Of a stretch of DNA of 64,000 nt, positions 48,769-57,722 are shown in pieces. Source of the DNA: Leucobacter luti (lineage in GTDB: Bacteria; Actinomycetota; Actinomycetes; Actinomycetales; Microbacteriaceae); assembly GCF_004217175.1 (NCBI RefSeq), contig NZ_SHKI01000005.1, positions 124,001 through 188,000 on the forward strand, given 5' to 3'. Both the position numbers and the translations under genes were made by a program. The notes beneath the pieces were generated by a model. That model was not told the DNA's origin. It did no database searches and was given only the letters and a program-made list of their open reading frames with translations. The first letter of the stretch is position 1. Each line of letters opens with the position of its first letter.

Positions 48769-51700
48769 GCGCCGCACGCGAAACCGCAGCGGGCGGCCAG
48801 ATCGTCTTCTCCGCGGGGCGAATCGCGGAGCTGCTCGCCGTGCCCCCCGCACCACCGCTCACCCCCACGTCTGAGCAGCGCGCGGTGATCGAGCAGGCCC
48901 TTGGCGGCAGCACCCTCGTGGTCGCCGGCGCGGGCAGCGGGAAGACCGAGACCATGGCGAACCGCGTGGTCTGGCTCGTCGCGAACGAGCTGGTCGCACC
49001 AGACGAGGTGCTGGGGCTCACCTTCACTCGCAAGGCCGCCGGCGAGCTGCGCGAGCGGATCACGGGCCGCCTCGCGGTGTTTATCGACCGGCTGCGCGAC
49101 GCCGCGGAGCGCGGCACGCTTGCGCCTGCCGAGCTCGCGGCAGCCGGACGGCTCGACGCGCTGCTCTCGGACGGGCTCGAGATCCCCGAGGTGAGCACGT
49201 ACAACTCGTTCGCGGCGGGGGTACTCCAGGAATTCGGCATTGCCGCGGGGGTGGCCCCGGGCGCGGCCGTCATCGATGAGGCCACCGCCTGGCGCCTGGC
49301 GCGCGAGGTGGTGATCGGCAGCTCCGATCCCGAGCTGGCGGTCAGCGATACGCGCACGCCCGAGCTGATCCGGCACCTCCTGAACCTCGACCACGCCGTG
49401 GCCGACAACCTCACCTCGCTCGACCGCGTCGACCAGGTGGTTACGGAGTTTGGCCGCGTGGTCACGCTGCCGTACACGGAGAAGGAGATCGGAGGCGAGC
49501 CGAGCGGCAAGGTGTACGCGCCCGTGCGTGATGCCGTAGCCGCCCTCGCCGAGACACCGCTGATCACCCGCCTGGCCAGAGAGTACGCGGCCGCGAAGCA
49601 GGAACGGGGCCTGATCGAGTTTCCGGATCAGCTGGCCCTCGCCACCCGCGCGCTGGAGCACTCGCCCGACGCGATCGCCGCACTGCGGCGCCGGCACCGC
49701 GCGGTGCTCCTCGACGAGGTACAGGACACCTCGGTGGGGCAGACCCGATTCCTCGCGATGATCTTCGCGGGCTCCTCGGTGATGGCGGTCGGTGATCCGC
49801 ACCAGTCAATCTACGGCTGGCGCGGCGCCTCCGCGGAGGGCCTGCGCTCGTTCCACGGAGATTTCGCGGAGCGCTCGCGGGGGAGCGGCGGGCACACGAT
49901 GCCACCCGCCACGCTCACTCTCTCCACGAGCTGGCGCAACCCTGGCCGGGTGCTCGACGCCGCGAACGCGATCGCCGCGCCGCTCGCCGCCACCTCCGCG
50001 ATCGCCGTGCCGCAGCTCGCCCCGCGCCCCGGCGCCGGGGCCGGCACGGTCGACTGGGCCTACCCGGAGACGGTGCACGAGGAGCGCGCGCTCGTCGCCG
50101 CGTGGCTCCGGGACGCGCGGGCTGAGCACCTCGCCGCGCACGGGGAGCTTCCCACCGCCGCCGTGATCTTCCGCACCAGACGCCACATGGCCGCGTTCTC
50201 CGCGGCGCTCAGCGAGGCCGGCGTGCCCAACCGGATCGTGGGCCTCGGGGGGCTCCTCACCACGCCGGAGGTCACCGACGTCGTCTGCACGCTGCGGGCG
50301 CTCTGGTACGCGGACGCCGGAGGCGACCTGATCAGGCTGCTCGCTGGGCCGCGATTCCGGATCGGTGTGGCGGATCTCGCCGGCCTGCGAGACGCGGCCC
50401 GCTGGTTCGCGGAGCGAGACCTCTCCCAGCAGCCGCTCTCGGACGCCGACCGCGCCGACGACCGTGTGCTGCAGGATCCGGATCGCCGCTTCACGCTGCT
50501 CGACGCGCTCGATCAGATCGCCAACATGCGCGATCTCGACCATCGAGCGCTGCGCAGCGTCAGCGCCGCGGGGCGAGACCGGCTCCGAGACGCCGGGCGC
50601 ATGCTCGCCACCCTGCGGCACAGCGTGGGCGGCGACATCGGGGAGCTGATCGGCGCGACCGTGCAGGCGCTTCGTCTCGACATCGAGCTCGACGCGAACG
50701 AGGCGCGCGAGCACGCGGGCACCTCCTCCGCCCACGCGAATCTCGACCTGTTCGGGAGCCTCGTCGACGCCTACCTCGCCGTGGACTCCCGCGGTACGCT
50801 CGCCTCCGTGCTCGAGTGGATCGAGCGGGCAGTCGAGGCGGACGAGGCGGCCGAGCACGTCGCCGCACCGGTTCCCGGCACCGTGCACCTCATCACGGCA
50901 CACGGCTCGAAGGGGTTGGAGTGGGATCTGGTCGCCGTGCCGCGGCTCGTCGCGGGGGAGTTCCCCGGCTCCGCCCGCAGCGGGGCAGGCTGGTTGCGCA
51001 CCGGTCAGATCCCAGACGAACTGCGCGGTGACGCCGCCGCCCGCCCCCAGCTCAACTGGCGGATCGCCGAGACGCAGAAGGAGCTACGCGACCGCATCTC
51101 GGAGTACAAGTCTGAGCTGCAGGACCGGCACGCCGAGGAAGAGCGCCGCCTCGGGTACGTCGCGATCACGCGCTCCGCCGACCGCCTGCTGCTCAGCGGC
51201 TCGTTCTGGGGCGGGCAGACACGGCAGCGGCCCCCGTCGCCGTTCCTGCTGGAGCTCGTGGAGGCCGGGCTTGTTGCCGGGCTCCCCGAGGCGAGCGCGC
51301 ACGAGACCGATCCGAGCGAGACCGCCGAGCTCACCGCGCAGTGGCCCCTCCCGCCGCTCGGCGCCCGCGAGGACGCGGTGCTCGCGGCCGCGGCCGCGCT
51401 GCGTGCCGCCCTCGACGCCCGCACCGCGGACGCCGCTGCGGAACCCGCCGCCGCGGAACCCGCCGCCGCGGAACCCGCCGCCGCGGAACCCGTCCCCGCA
51501 ACCGAGCGCCCCGCCGGGGTCGCAGCTTCCGCCGGGGTTGCAGCCCCCGCCGGAGCCGCGGCTCCCGCCGAGGGTACCGCCGCCGTCGGGGGTGCCGCGA
51601 CCGCCGGAGCCGCGGCTCCCGCCGAGGGTGCCGCCGCCGTCGGGGCCGACACCGCGCTCGACGAGACGGTGGCGCTCCTCCTTGCCGAGCGCCGCGCGGC

Positions 51701-52415
51701 GCAGGGGGAGCCGGCCGGCTCGCGCACAGCGGAAGACCTGCCCGAGCGCATCACTGCCTCCTCGTTCCACGAGTTCGTCGAGGACCCCACGAAGGCGGAA
51801 CGGCTCAGGCTGCGCCCGCTCCCGCAGCGCCCCTATCGCCGCACCCGGGTGGGCAACCGCTTCCACGAGTGGGTGGAGCGGCGCGCCACCACGGCGATCG
51901 GCGGCGCACTCCCGCTCGCCGGCTTCGACGAGGCGAGCGCGGGTCTCGTAGCTCCGGCATCGGACGGCGCCGACGGCGAGTTCGCCCCCGGGGCTGACGA
52001 GGCCGAGCTGCAGCCGCTCATTGAACAGTTCGAGCGCTCGCGCTGGGCGCTGCTCGCCCCCGTTGCCGTCGAGCTCGAAGTGACGCTGCCGTTCGCCGGA
52101 CGAACCCTCGTGTGCAAGCTCGACGCGGTCTACCGGCAGACCGAGGACCGCGGTGGCGCGGAGCGCACCGAGATCGTCGACTGGAAATCCGGGCGACCGC
52201 CGCGGACCGACGCCGAGCGCGAGTCGCGGTTCTTTCAACTCGACCTCTATCGGCACGCGTACGCGCAGTGGGCGGGCATCTCACCCGAGCTCATCGACGT
52301 CTCGCTGTTCTACGTCGCGGAGGGCACCGAGCTGCGCAGCGGTGCCCCGCGATCGCTCGCCGAGCTCGAAGCGATCTGGCTTGCGGCCGCCGGCCGGCTC
52401 AGCGGTTCAGCGTGA
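48765..52415 (+). CDS. adnB: AdnB-like helicase-nuclease subunit
   Basis: This 1216-aa protein is the main motor of the AdnAB complex. It has Walker A VVAGAGSGKTETM, TFTRKAAGEL, motif II VLLDEVQDTSVGQ, motif III MAVGDPHQSIYGWRGA, motif V TAHGSKGLEWDLV and VAITRSADRLLLSG. The C-terminal nuclease is visible in EIVDWKSGRPPR and FFQLDLYRHAYAQ. An Ala/Pro/Glu insertion (about residues 885-965) between motor and nuclease is built from a 15-bp unit repeated four times and a 54-bp near-duplicate. Its stop overlaps the convergent phosphotransferase-like gene by 9 nt. Confidence 0.9.
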   Translation: MSAARETAAGGQIVFSAGRIAELLAVPPAPPLTPTSEQRAVIEQALGGSTLVVAGAGSGKTETMANRVVWLVANELVAPDEVLGLTFTRKAAGELRERITGRLAVFIDRLRDAAERGTLAPAELAAAGRLDALLSDGLEIPEVSTYNSFAAGVLQEFGIAAGVAPGAAVIDEATAWRLAREVVIGSSDPELAVSDTRTPELIRHLLNLDHAVADNLTSLDRVDQVVTEFGRVVTLPYTEKEIGGEPSGKVYAPVRDAVAALAETPLITRLAREYAAAKQERGLIEFPDQLALATRALEHSPDAIAALRRRHRAVLLDEVQDTSVGQTRFLAMIFAGSSVMAVGDPHQSIYGWRGASAEGLRSFHGDFAERSRGSGGHTMPPATLTLSTSWRNPGRVLDAANAIAAPLAATSAIAVPQLAPRPGAGAGTVDWAYPETVHEERALVAAWLRDARAEHLAAHGELPTAAVIFRTRRHMAAFSAALSEAGVPNRIVGLGGLLTTPEVTDVVCTLRALWYADAGGDLIRLLAGPRFRIGVADLAGLRDAARWFAERDLSQQPLSDADRADDRVLQDPDRRFTLLDALDQIANMRDLDHRALRSVSAAGRDRLRDAGRMLATLRHSVGGDIGELIGATVQALRLDIELDANEAREHAGTSSAHANLDLFGSLVDAYLAVDSRGTLASVLEWIERAVEADEAAEHVAAPVPGTVHLITAHGSKGLEWDLVAVPRLVAGEFPGSARSGAGWLRTGQIPDELRGDAAARPQLNWRIAETQKELRDRISEYKSELQDRHAEEERRLGYVAITRSADRLLLSGSFWGGQTRQRPPSPFLLELVEAGLVAGLPEASAHETDPSETAELTAQWPLPPLGAREDAVLAAAAALRAALDARTADAAAEPAAAEPAAAEPAAAEPVPATERPAGVAASAGVAAPAGAAAPAEGTAAVGGAATAGAAAPAEGAAAVGADTALDETVALLLAERRAAQGEPAGSRTAEDLPERITASSFHEFVEDPTKAERLRLRPLPQRPYRRTRVGNRFHEWVERRATTAIGGALPLAGFDEASAGLVAPASDGADGEFAPGADEAELQPLIEQFERSRWALLAPVAVELEVTLPFAGRTLVCKLDAVYRQTEDRGGAERTEIVDWKSGRPPRTDAERESRFFQLDLYRHAYAQWAGISPELIDVSLFYVAEGTELRSGAPRSLAELEAIWLAAAGRLSGSA
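51432..51491 (+). repeat. 15-bp tandem repeat x4 within adnB
   Basis: GCCGCCGCGGAACCC repeats four times (the first copy has one change), encoding AAAEP units in the motor-nuclease linker. Confidence 0.85.
51547..51645 (+). repeat. 54-bp direct repeat within adnB
   Basis: The 54 bp from 51547 recur from 51601 with one difference in the first 45 bp, encoding GAAAPAEG-TAAVG units in the linker. Confidence 0.8.
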
Positions 52416-53798
52416 CCACGGCTTCTTCGTGGGGCGCGCGGCGCCTCCGGGCAGCTCGTCATCACTGTACGGCTCAGTGAGCTGATCGTCGACGCTCAGC
52501 GGGGCAGACGCGTCCCGGGGGCCGGCCGCGTCCCGGGGCGGGTGCGCACCACCGGGCGTCGGGGTGGGGGCGGGCGCCGAGGCCGTGCCGGATTTTGCGC
52601 CGAGGTCGAGCTCGAGCTCGGCGAGGTCGAAGTCCGGGACCACGCCCGTGTCCGCGCGCAGCGCGGCGAACTCCTCGTCGTCCGCGGCCGGCGACGCCGC
52701 GGGGGCGGGCTCGCCATCCGGGTCCGGCAGCGGATCGATGAAGTCGGTTTCGTTCCCGAACATCCGATCCTCGTCGAGCGCCTCAACCGCCGCGGTCTCC
52801 GACAGGTGGCTCGTGACAGCGGGGGTCTCCTGCAGCAGAGCAGCGACCTCGCTCTCCCGCAGGGGAGTCCGCTCCTGCGACGCGGCGAACGCCATGCTCA
52901 GCGGTCCGCCCACCCCCACCATGCGGTCGAGCATTGCCACCGCGTCATCGACGACCGACTGATCGTGGGCCTCGGCGCCGTGCAGCAGCCAGCGGGCCAC
53001 CTCAAGCTCGCTGTAGAGCGCGGCGCGAGTGCGAGTGTGGGCAAGGGATCCCGCGTTTCGCAGCCGAGAGTAGCGGACGAGCACGCCCTCGAACACGTCG
53101 CTGCCCGGGGCGTACAGCCACGCGAGGTCGGCTGCGGGGTCCCCGACGGCGAGCTCCGCCCAGCCGATGACCCCGCTGATCCGATCCTCGGACACCCGGA
53201 ACTGGTCCGCGTCGAGCGAGCCGTGCACCGTGGTGGGCGCGAAGTCCCAGAGCTCCGCCGCCTCAACGGTGCGCTGCCAGCGCTGCAGCACCGTCTCGGG
53301 GAGCATCCGCGTGGCCTCGGCCCGGTCGATCAGGCGCGTTGCGGCCAGGCGGAGATCCTGCGCGGTCGATACGGGCAGCCCGCCGCCCTGCGGCACGCTG
53401 AGCGGGAGATTGTGGATCGCGGCGATGGCCTCGGCGATGGGTTCAACGAGCAGTGCGTCGTCCGAGAGATCCGCGGCGTCGAAGCGGTCGCCGTCGACGA
53501 GGGTCATGACCACGGCGCGTGTCTCGCCGGCGCGAGTCATCCCGAGCGTCTCGGGCACCGCGAACGGCAGTCGACCGCGCGGGCCCTCCGTGAGCGCAGC
53601 GAGCCCGAGCACTGTCGCCGACTGCTGCACCTCCGCGGCTTGCGTGCGGGGGACGCGCACGAGCAGCTCGGCGTCTTCGCTCACCACGACCGCCTCGGCA
53701 AACTGTGGGTCCTCGTCGTGTTCGCGCACTCCGAACACCGTGAGACCCGGCACCGCCGACGTAGCGAGCGCGGCTAGAGTGAAAGGGATGGAGGCCAT
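52407..53798 (-). CDS. Phosphotransferase (APH)-fold protein, probable pseudokinase
   Basis: This 463-aa protein has an aminoglycoside/macrolide phosphotransferase fold (residues 25-300), but the catalytic loop reads VHGSLDADQF where active enzymes have HGDLxxxN: Asp is Ser194 and Asn is Gln199. The metal-binding Asp of the VIDW motif is Gly212 (VIGWAELAVGDPAADLAWL). All three changes argue against kinase activity. A C-terminal acidic/Pro-rich tail of about 110 residues follows. The ATG at 53798 follows TACCCT at 7 nt, so it is probably leaderless. It sits between adnB and nudC, where mycobacteria have an unrelated gene. Confidence 0.8.
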   Translation of the reverse strand: MASIPFTLAALATSAVPGLTVFGVREHDEDPQFAEAVVVSEDAELLVRVPRTQAAEVQQSATVLGLAALTEGPRGRLPFAVPETLGMTRAGETRAVVMTLVDGDRFDAADLSDDALLVEPIAEAIAAIHNLPLSVPQGGGLPVSTAQDLRLAATRLIDRAEATRMLPETVLQRWQRTVEAAELWDFAPTTVHGSLDADQFRVSEDRISGVIGWAELAVGDPAADLAWLYAPGSDVFEGVLVRYSRLRNAGSLAHTRTRAALYSELEVARWLLHGAEAHDQSVVDDAVAMLDRMVGVGGPLSMAFAASQERTPLRESEVAALLQETPAVTSHLSETAAVEALDEDRMFGNETDFIDPLPDPDGEPAPAASPAADDEEFAALRADTGVVPDFDLAELELDLGAKSGTASAPAPTPTPGGAHPPRDAAGPRDASAPLSVDDQLTEPYSDDELPGGAARPTKKPWSR

Positions 53799-53805
53799 GT
53801 ACATC

Positions 53806-53811
53806 AGGGTA
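53806..53811 (-). promoter_or_regulatory. -10 element of leaderless phosphotransferase-like gene
   Basis: TACCCT on the minus strand ends 7 nt before the ATG at 53798. Confidence 0.45.
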
Positions 53812-53948
53812 TGCAGGGCGGGGGCGACGGCGGTCACGCCACGCGCACCACTGGGCACACTCGCCGGAACCCGCGCCCAATTCGCGAGCCCGAGGCCCCA
53901 CGCGACGGGCCACCGTGCTCGGCGCAGACATTTATTAGAGGAGAACGA

Positions 53949-54962
53949 ATGATCGAGGATCGGCCGCCGCTCGCGAGCGGCGCACTCGACCGTGACGCTG
54001 CGACCCGGGCCACGCCGGAGCTGCTGCGTGCGGCGTGGCGGGAACCGGCAACCCGGGTACTGCGAATGCGCGGAGTCGAGATCCCGATCAGCGTCGCCGA
54101 CGGCCCGCCGCGGCTCTCGCTTCAGCCCGCCGCGGGGGAGCTTCCGGCGCCCACCGCGACCGCGCCCGCCGGACACGTCTACCTGGGCCGCGCCGAGGGC
54201 CGCGCCGTGTTCGCCGCGGCCGAGGAGGCACAGGCCGACGCAGTGCCTGCCGAAGCCGCACCGGCCGAGACCGCAACCGCCGATCCGGCCGCAGCGACGG
54301 AGCCCCAGGCACCGGCCGAGGCCGCCGCACCCGCGGCGGCTCCTGAGCGCTGGGTTCACCCGTTCGAGGTGGCTGCGCAGCTTGAAGACACCGAGCGCGA
54401 GCTCGTGGCCGTGGCCTCGGCGCTGCTGCGCTGGCACGAGGCAGCCGTCTACTCGCCGCGGGACGGCGAGGCGACCGAGGTAGTGCTCGGCGGCTGGGGT
54501 CGGCGCGACGCGCGCGGGGGCGAGCTGTTCCCGCGCACCGACCCGGCCGTGATCGTGCTGATCGAGCACGAGGATCGAATCCTGCTCGGCTCGAACGCGC
54601 TCTGGGAGGCCGGCCGGTTCTCGCTGCTCGCCGGTTTCGTCGAGGCGGGCGAGGCGCTTGAGCAGACCGTCGCGCGCGAGGTGTTTGAGGAGGCTGGAGT
54701 GCGCCTCGACGACATCGAATACGTGACGTCGCAGCCCTGGCCGTTCCCGCGCTCGCTCATGCTCGGGTTCCGCGCGCGGCTCGCCGCCGGTTCGGATCCT
54801 GCGGCACTGCACCCGGACCCGGAGGAGATCTCGGAGCTGCGGTGGTTCTCGCGCGAACAGCTGCGCACCCCGGAGCCCGGGATCGTGCTGCCCACGACCG
54901 TCTCAATTGCTCGTTGGATGATCGACCGGTGGGTGGCGGAGGGCGACGCCGGTGACCGCTGA
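53949..54962 (+). CDS. nudC: NAD(+)/NADH pyrophosphatase NudC-type Nudix hydrolase lacking zinc cysteines
   Basis: This 337-aa protein has the Nudix box GFVEAGEALEQTVAREVFEE (229-248) and the NADH-pyrophosphatase signature SQPWPFPRS (261-269). It cleaves NADH or removes NAD caps from RNA. Ordinary NudC carries a four-cysteine zinc ribbon just before the Nudix domain; here the matching stretch (residues 160-197, ending ELFPRTDPAVIV) has no cysteine. An Ala/Glu/Pro-rich insertion occupies residues 90-133. AGAGGAG precedes the ATG. It overlaps uvrD2 by 11 nt. Confidence 0.88.
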   Translation: MIEDRPPLASGALDRDAATRATPELLRAAWREPATRVLRMRGVEIPISVADGPPRLSLQPAAGELPAPTATAPAGHVYLGRAEGRAVFAAAEEAQADAVPAEAAPAETATADPAAATEPQAPAEAAAPAAAPERWVHPFEVAAQLEDTERELVAVASALLRWHEAAVYSPRDGEATEVVLGGWGRRDARGGELFPRTDPAVIVLIEHEDRILLGSNALWEAGRFSLLAGFVEAGEALEQTVAREVFEEAGVRLDDIEYVTSQPWPFPRSLMLGFRARLAAGSDPAALHPDPEEISELRWFSREQLRTPEPGIVLPTTVSIARWMIDRWVAEGDAGDR

Positions 54963-56670
54963 CGCCGAGTCGGTGCTCGACGGGCTCGACCCGGAGCAGC
55001 GGCAGATCGCAGAGCACCTGCGCGGGCCGATCTCGGTGCTCGCCGGCGCGGGAACGGGCAAGACTCGCGCGATCACCCACCGGATCGCGTACGGGGTACG
55101 AAGCGGTGTGTACGCGCCCGACCGCGTGCTCGCCGTGACGTTCACCCGGAAGGCCGCGGGCGAACTGCAGGGCCGGTTGCGCGCGCTCGGCGCGGATGGC
55201 GTGCGCGCCCAGACGTTCCACGGCGCGGCGCTCGCCCAGCTCGGGCACTTCTGGCCGGAGGTGGTGGGCGGGGCGGCCCCGCAGATCCTCTCCGGCAAGG
55301 TCGCGGCGCTGTCGCAGGTTGTGGAGGCGTCCGGGATGCGTCTTGGCGGTGAAGCGCTGCGCGACCTCGCGGCGGAGATCGAGTGGCGCAAGACGTCGAT
55401 GCTCAGCCTGGACCGCTACGAGGAACGCATCGCGGAGCGCCCGATCCCCACGGGGCTCACCGCCGAGCAGTTGCTGGAGCTGCACGGCAAGTACGCGGCG
55501 CTGCTTGAGGAACGTCGCCAGATCGACTTCGAAGACGTGCTCGTGCTGCTCACCGGCATGCTCGAGAGCGAGCCGCGCGTCGCGCTGCAGGTGCGGGAGC
55601 GGTATCGTTTCTTCACCGTTGACGAGTACCAAGATATTTCGCCGTTGCAGCACGCGCTGCTGAACGTGTGGCTGGGCGACCGCGACGACCTCTGCGTGGT
55701 GGGCGACGCGAGTCAGACGATCTACTCGTTTGCCGGTGCTTCGAGTTCGTACCTGCTGCGCTTCGGCATCGAGCATCCAAACGCGCGGCAGGTGAAGCTT
55801 GAGCGCAACTACCGCTCGGTCGAACCAATCGTGCGCATGGCGAACCGACTGATGCGCGACCGGCCCGGCGCGCTCACGCTGACCGCAATGCGCGACACCC
55901 GGACCGCGGCGGGCGCCGCGCCGGAGACCGGCCAAGCGGCGGCGCACGCGGCCCCAACATTCGAGTGGTTTGCGAGCGAGGGGGACGAGGCTCAGGCCGT
56001 GGCGAGCTCGATCGCGGCGGCGATCCAGGCGGGGACGCCGGCCTCGGACATCGCCGTGCTCTACCGCACGAACGCGCAGTCGGCGCGCTTTGAGGAGGCG
56101 CTGCGCCAGCGCGGTGTCGGCGTGCGCGTGCACGGCGCGCAGCGCTTCTTTGAGCGCGCGGATGTGCGGCAGGCGGTCATGCTGATCCGCGGCGAGGCGA
56201 AGGTGGCGCACGATCGCCCCCTGTTTCAGATCGTGAGTGACGCCCTCCGCGCCGGTGGCTGGTCCACACGACCGCCCGAGGGTGCGGCGCAGCGTGACAA
56301 GTGGGAGGCGCTGAGCTCGTTGCTCTCCCTCGTCGACGAAATGCCGCCGGGTTCTGGCATTCGCGAGTTCAGCGAGGAGCTGCTCGCCCGGCAGCGCACC
56401 CAGCATGAACCCACGGTCGACGCGGTGACGCTGAGCGCGGTCCACGCGGCGAAGGGTCTTGAGTGGTCCCTGGTGCACGTCGCCGGCCTGAGTGAAGGGC
56501 AGTTTCCGATTGTGCACGCCGTTGACGAGGCGAGCATCGACGAGGAGCGGCGTCTCGCCTACGTGGCGTTCACGCGAGCGCGCGATCTGCTGCGGCTCTC
56601 GGGGGTCGCGGGCGGCGCGCGGGCGCACCGGCAGCCCTCCAGGTTTATCGGGGAGTCCGGGCTGGCGTAG
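54952..56670 (+). CDS. uvrD2: UvrD2-like superfamily I DNA helicase, short form
   Basis: This 572-aa 3'-5' helicase has Walker A VLAGAGTGKTRAITHR, TFTRKAAGEL, motif II FFTVDEYQDISP, motif III VVGDASQTIYSFAGAS, NYRSVEPIVRMANRL, motif V SAVHAAKGLEW and motif VI VAFTRARDLLRL. Position after nudC matches mycobacterial uvrD2, but the protein ends just after motif VI and lacks the tetracysteine linker and HRDC domain found there. The GTG start overlaps the nudC stop. A role in DNA repair alongside AdnAB is likely. Confidence 0.87.
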   Translation: MTADAESVLDGLDPEQRQIAEHLRGPISVLAGAGTGKTRAITHRIAYGVRSGVYAPDRVLAVTFTRKAAGELQGRLRALGADGVRAQTFHGAALAQLGHFWPEVVGGAAPQILSGKVAALSQVVEASGMRLGGEALRDLAAEIEWRKTSMLSLDRYEERIAERPIPTGLTAEQLLELHGKYAALLEERRQIDFEDVLVLLTGMLESEPRVALQVRERYRFFTVDEYQDISPLQHALLNVWLGDRDDLCVVGDASQTIYSFAGASSSYLLRFGIEHPNARQVKLERNYRSVEPIVRMANRLMRDRPGALTLTAMRDTRTAAGAAPETGQAAAHAAPTFEWFASEGDEAQAVASSIAAAIQAGTPASDIAVLYRTNAQSARFEEALRQRGVGVRVHGAQRFFERADVRQAVMLIRGEAKVAHDRPLFQIVSDALRAGGWSTRPPEGAAQRDKWEALSSLLSLVDEMPPGSGIREFSEELLARQRTQHEPTVDAVTLSAVHAAKGLEWSLVHVAGLSEGQFPIVHAVDEASIDEERRLAYVAFTRARDLLRLSGVAGGARAHRQPSRFIGESGLA

Positions 56671-56681
56671 CGTGAACGCGG

Positions 56682-57596
56682 TCACGGGGTGCCTCCGGGA
56701 GGCAGCGCGGGCGGCGTCGTCTCGGCCGCCGCCAGCTCCCCGCACGCGCACTCCGGGTGCGCAGCGATTGTCTCGCTGACCGGGCCGCCGCGGATCCGGC
56801 CGTGCGCCACCGGGAACGTGAGCCGCGTGCGCTGCGCTGCGGGGTCACCGCGCGCCCAGGCGGCGATGATCGTGGCCACCGTGCTCGCCGCGCACATCCC
56901 GACGAGGCGGGTCTCGCTCGCTGGCACGGTCCCCACCAGCTGCGCCGCAATGACCGGCAGCGCCGGGTCGCGGTCGACGAGGTGCAGCGTGGCGCACGTG
57001 TGACAGGGGGCGCCGGGCGGCACGACCAGCGGGCCCACGCTGAGCTGCGTATCCGTGAACCTGACCCGCAGGTGGGGGAGATCCAGCATGAGCCAGGCCT
57101 GCGCGCGCTCAAGCGGCTCAAGGAACCGCTCGACATACACGACGAGCTGTGGCGCGTCTCGGTCGAGCACACAGACGCGGGAGTCGGCCAGGAGTTGCGC
57201 GAACCCGGGGACCTGCCGCCCACCCGAGCTGAGCGCCACCCGCACGGGCCGGCGCCCCGCGACCGCACCGTCGCCACCCGCTCCGCCCAGCGTCAGATCG
57301 AACCCCGGCGCAAGCCCCGGCTGAAGTGCCGATGCAATCGCTGCCAGGAGCTCGCGCGCCTCGCGCGGGGTCGCCCCGACCTCCCGGCTCTGCGCGTGAA
57401 GCTGCCCGGCCGGCAGCCCAAGTCGCAGGCGGCCGAGCAGGCGCTGCTGCGCTGCGGACGGGCGCGCCACGCGTGCGACGGCACGGTCGAACCCGATCCT
57501 GATGGTGTCGGGATCCTCCCAGCTCAGTGGCAGCTCCGGTCGAATGCGGAGCGTGGGCGTGGTGGCCGGGGCGGTGCCCCCGTGAGATGCGGACAT
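56682..57596 (-). CDS. Cyclodehydratase-like (TIGR03882/TOMM leader-binding type) zinc protein, orphan
   Basis: This 304-aa protein has the four-cysteine zinc signature of the TOMM cyclodehydratase E1-like family: VGPLVVPPGAPCHTC (C198, C201) followed by LHLVDRDPALP, and HPECACG (C283, C285). The N-terminal half resembles the leader-peptide-binding region (FDRAVARVARPSAAQQRLLG). No ATP-binding ThiF glycine motif, YcaO partner or precursor peptide is visible nearby. It lies in the conserved actinobacterial block between uvrD2 and the zincin-like gene, so it may have a housekeeping role instead. The ATG at 57596 is chosen over an upstream in-frame start. Confidence 0.72.
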   Translation of the reverse strand: MSASHGGTAPATTPTLRIRPELPLSWEDPDTIRIGFDRAVARVARPSAAQQRLLGRLRLGLPAGQLHAQSREVGATPREARELLAAIASALQPGLAPGFDLTLGGAGGDGAVAGRRPVRVALSSGGRQVPGFAQLLADSRVCVLDRDAPQLVVYVERFLEPLERAQAWLMLDLPHLRVRFTDTQLSVGPLVVPPGAPCHTCATLHLVDRDPALPVIAAQLVGTVPASETRLVGMCAASTVATIIAAWARGDPAAQRTRLTFPVAHGRIRGGPVSETIAAHPECACGELAAAETTPPALPPGGTP

Positions 57597-57722
57597 GCAC
57601 GCTAGTGTGCGCGCTGGGCGACCATCGCGGGTGGTTCTCCACAGAACTCGCGCGCTACGCACGCAACACGCCCGCAGCGCAGGCCTGTGGAGGACGCCGG
57701 GGGCGTGCCCGGCGTCGCTCCG

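Noticed and set aside
56682..57596. Complete thiazole/oxazole-modified peptide biosynthetic cluster
   Set aside because: No YcaO protein, dehydrogenase, protease or precursor peptide candidate lies within the window.
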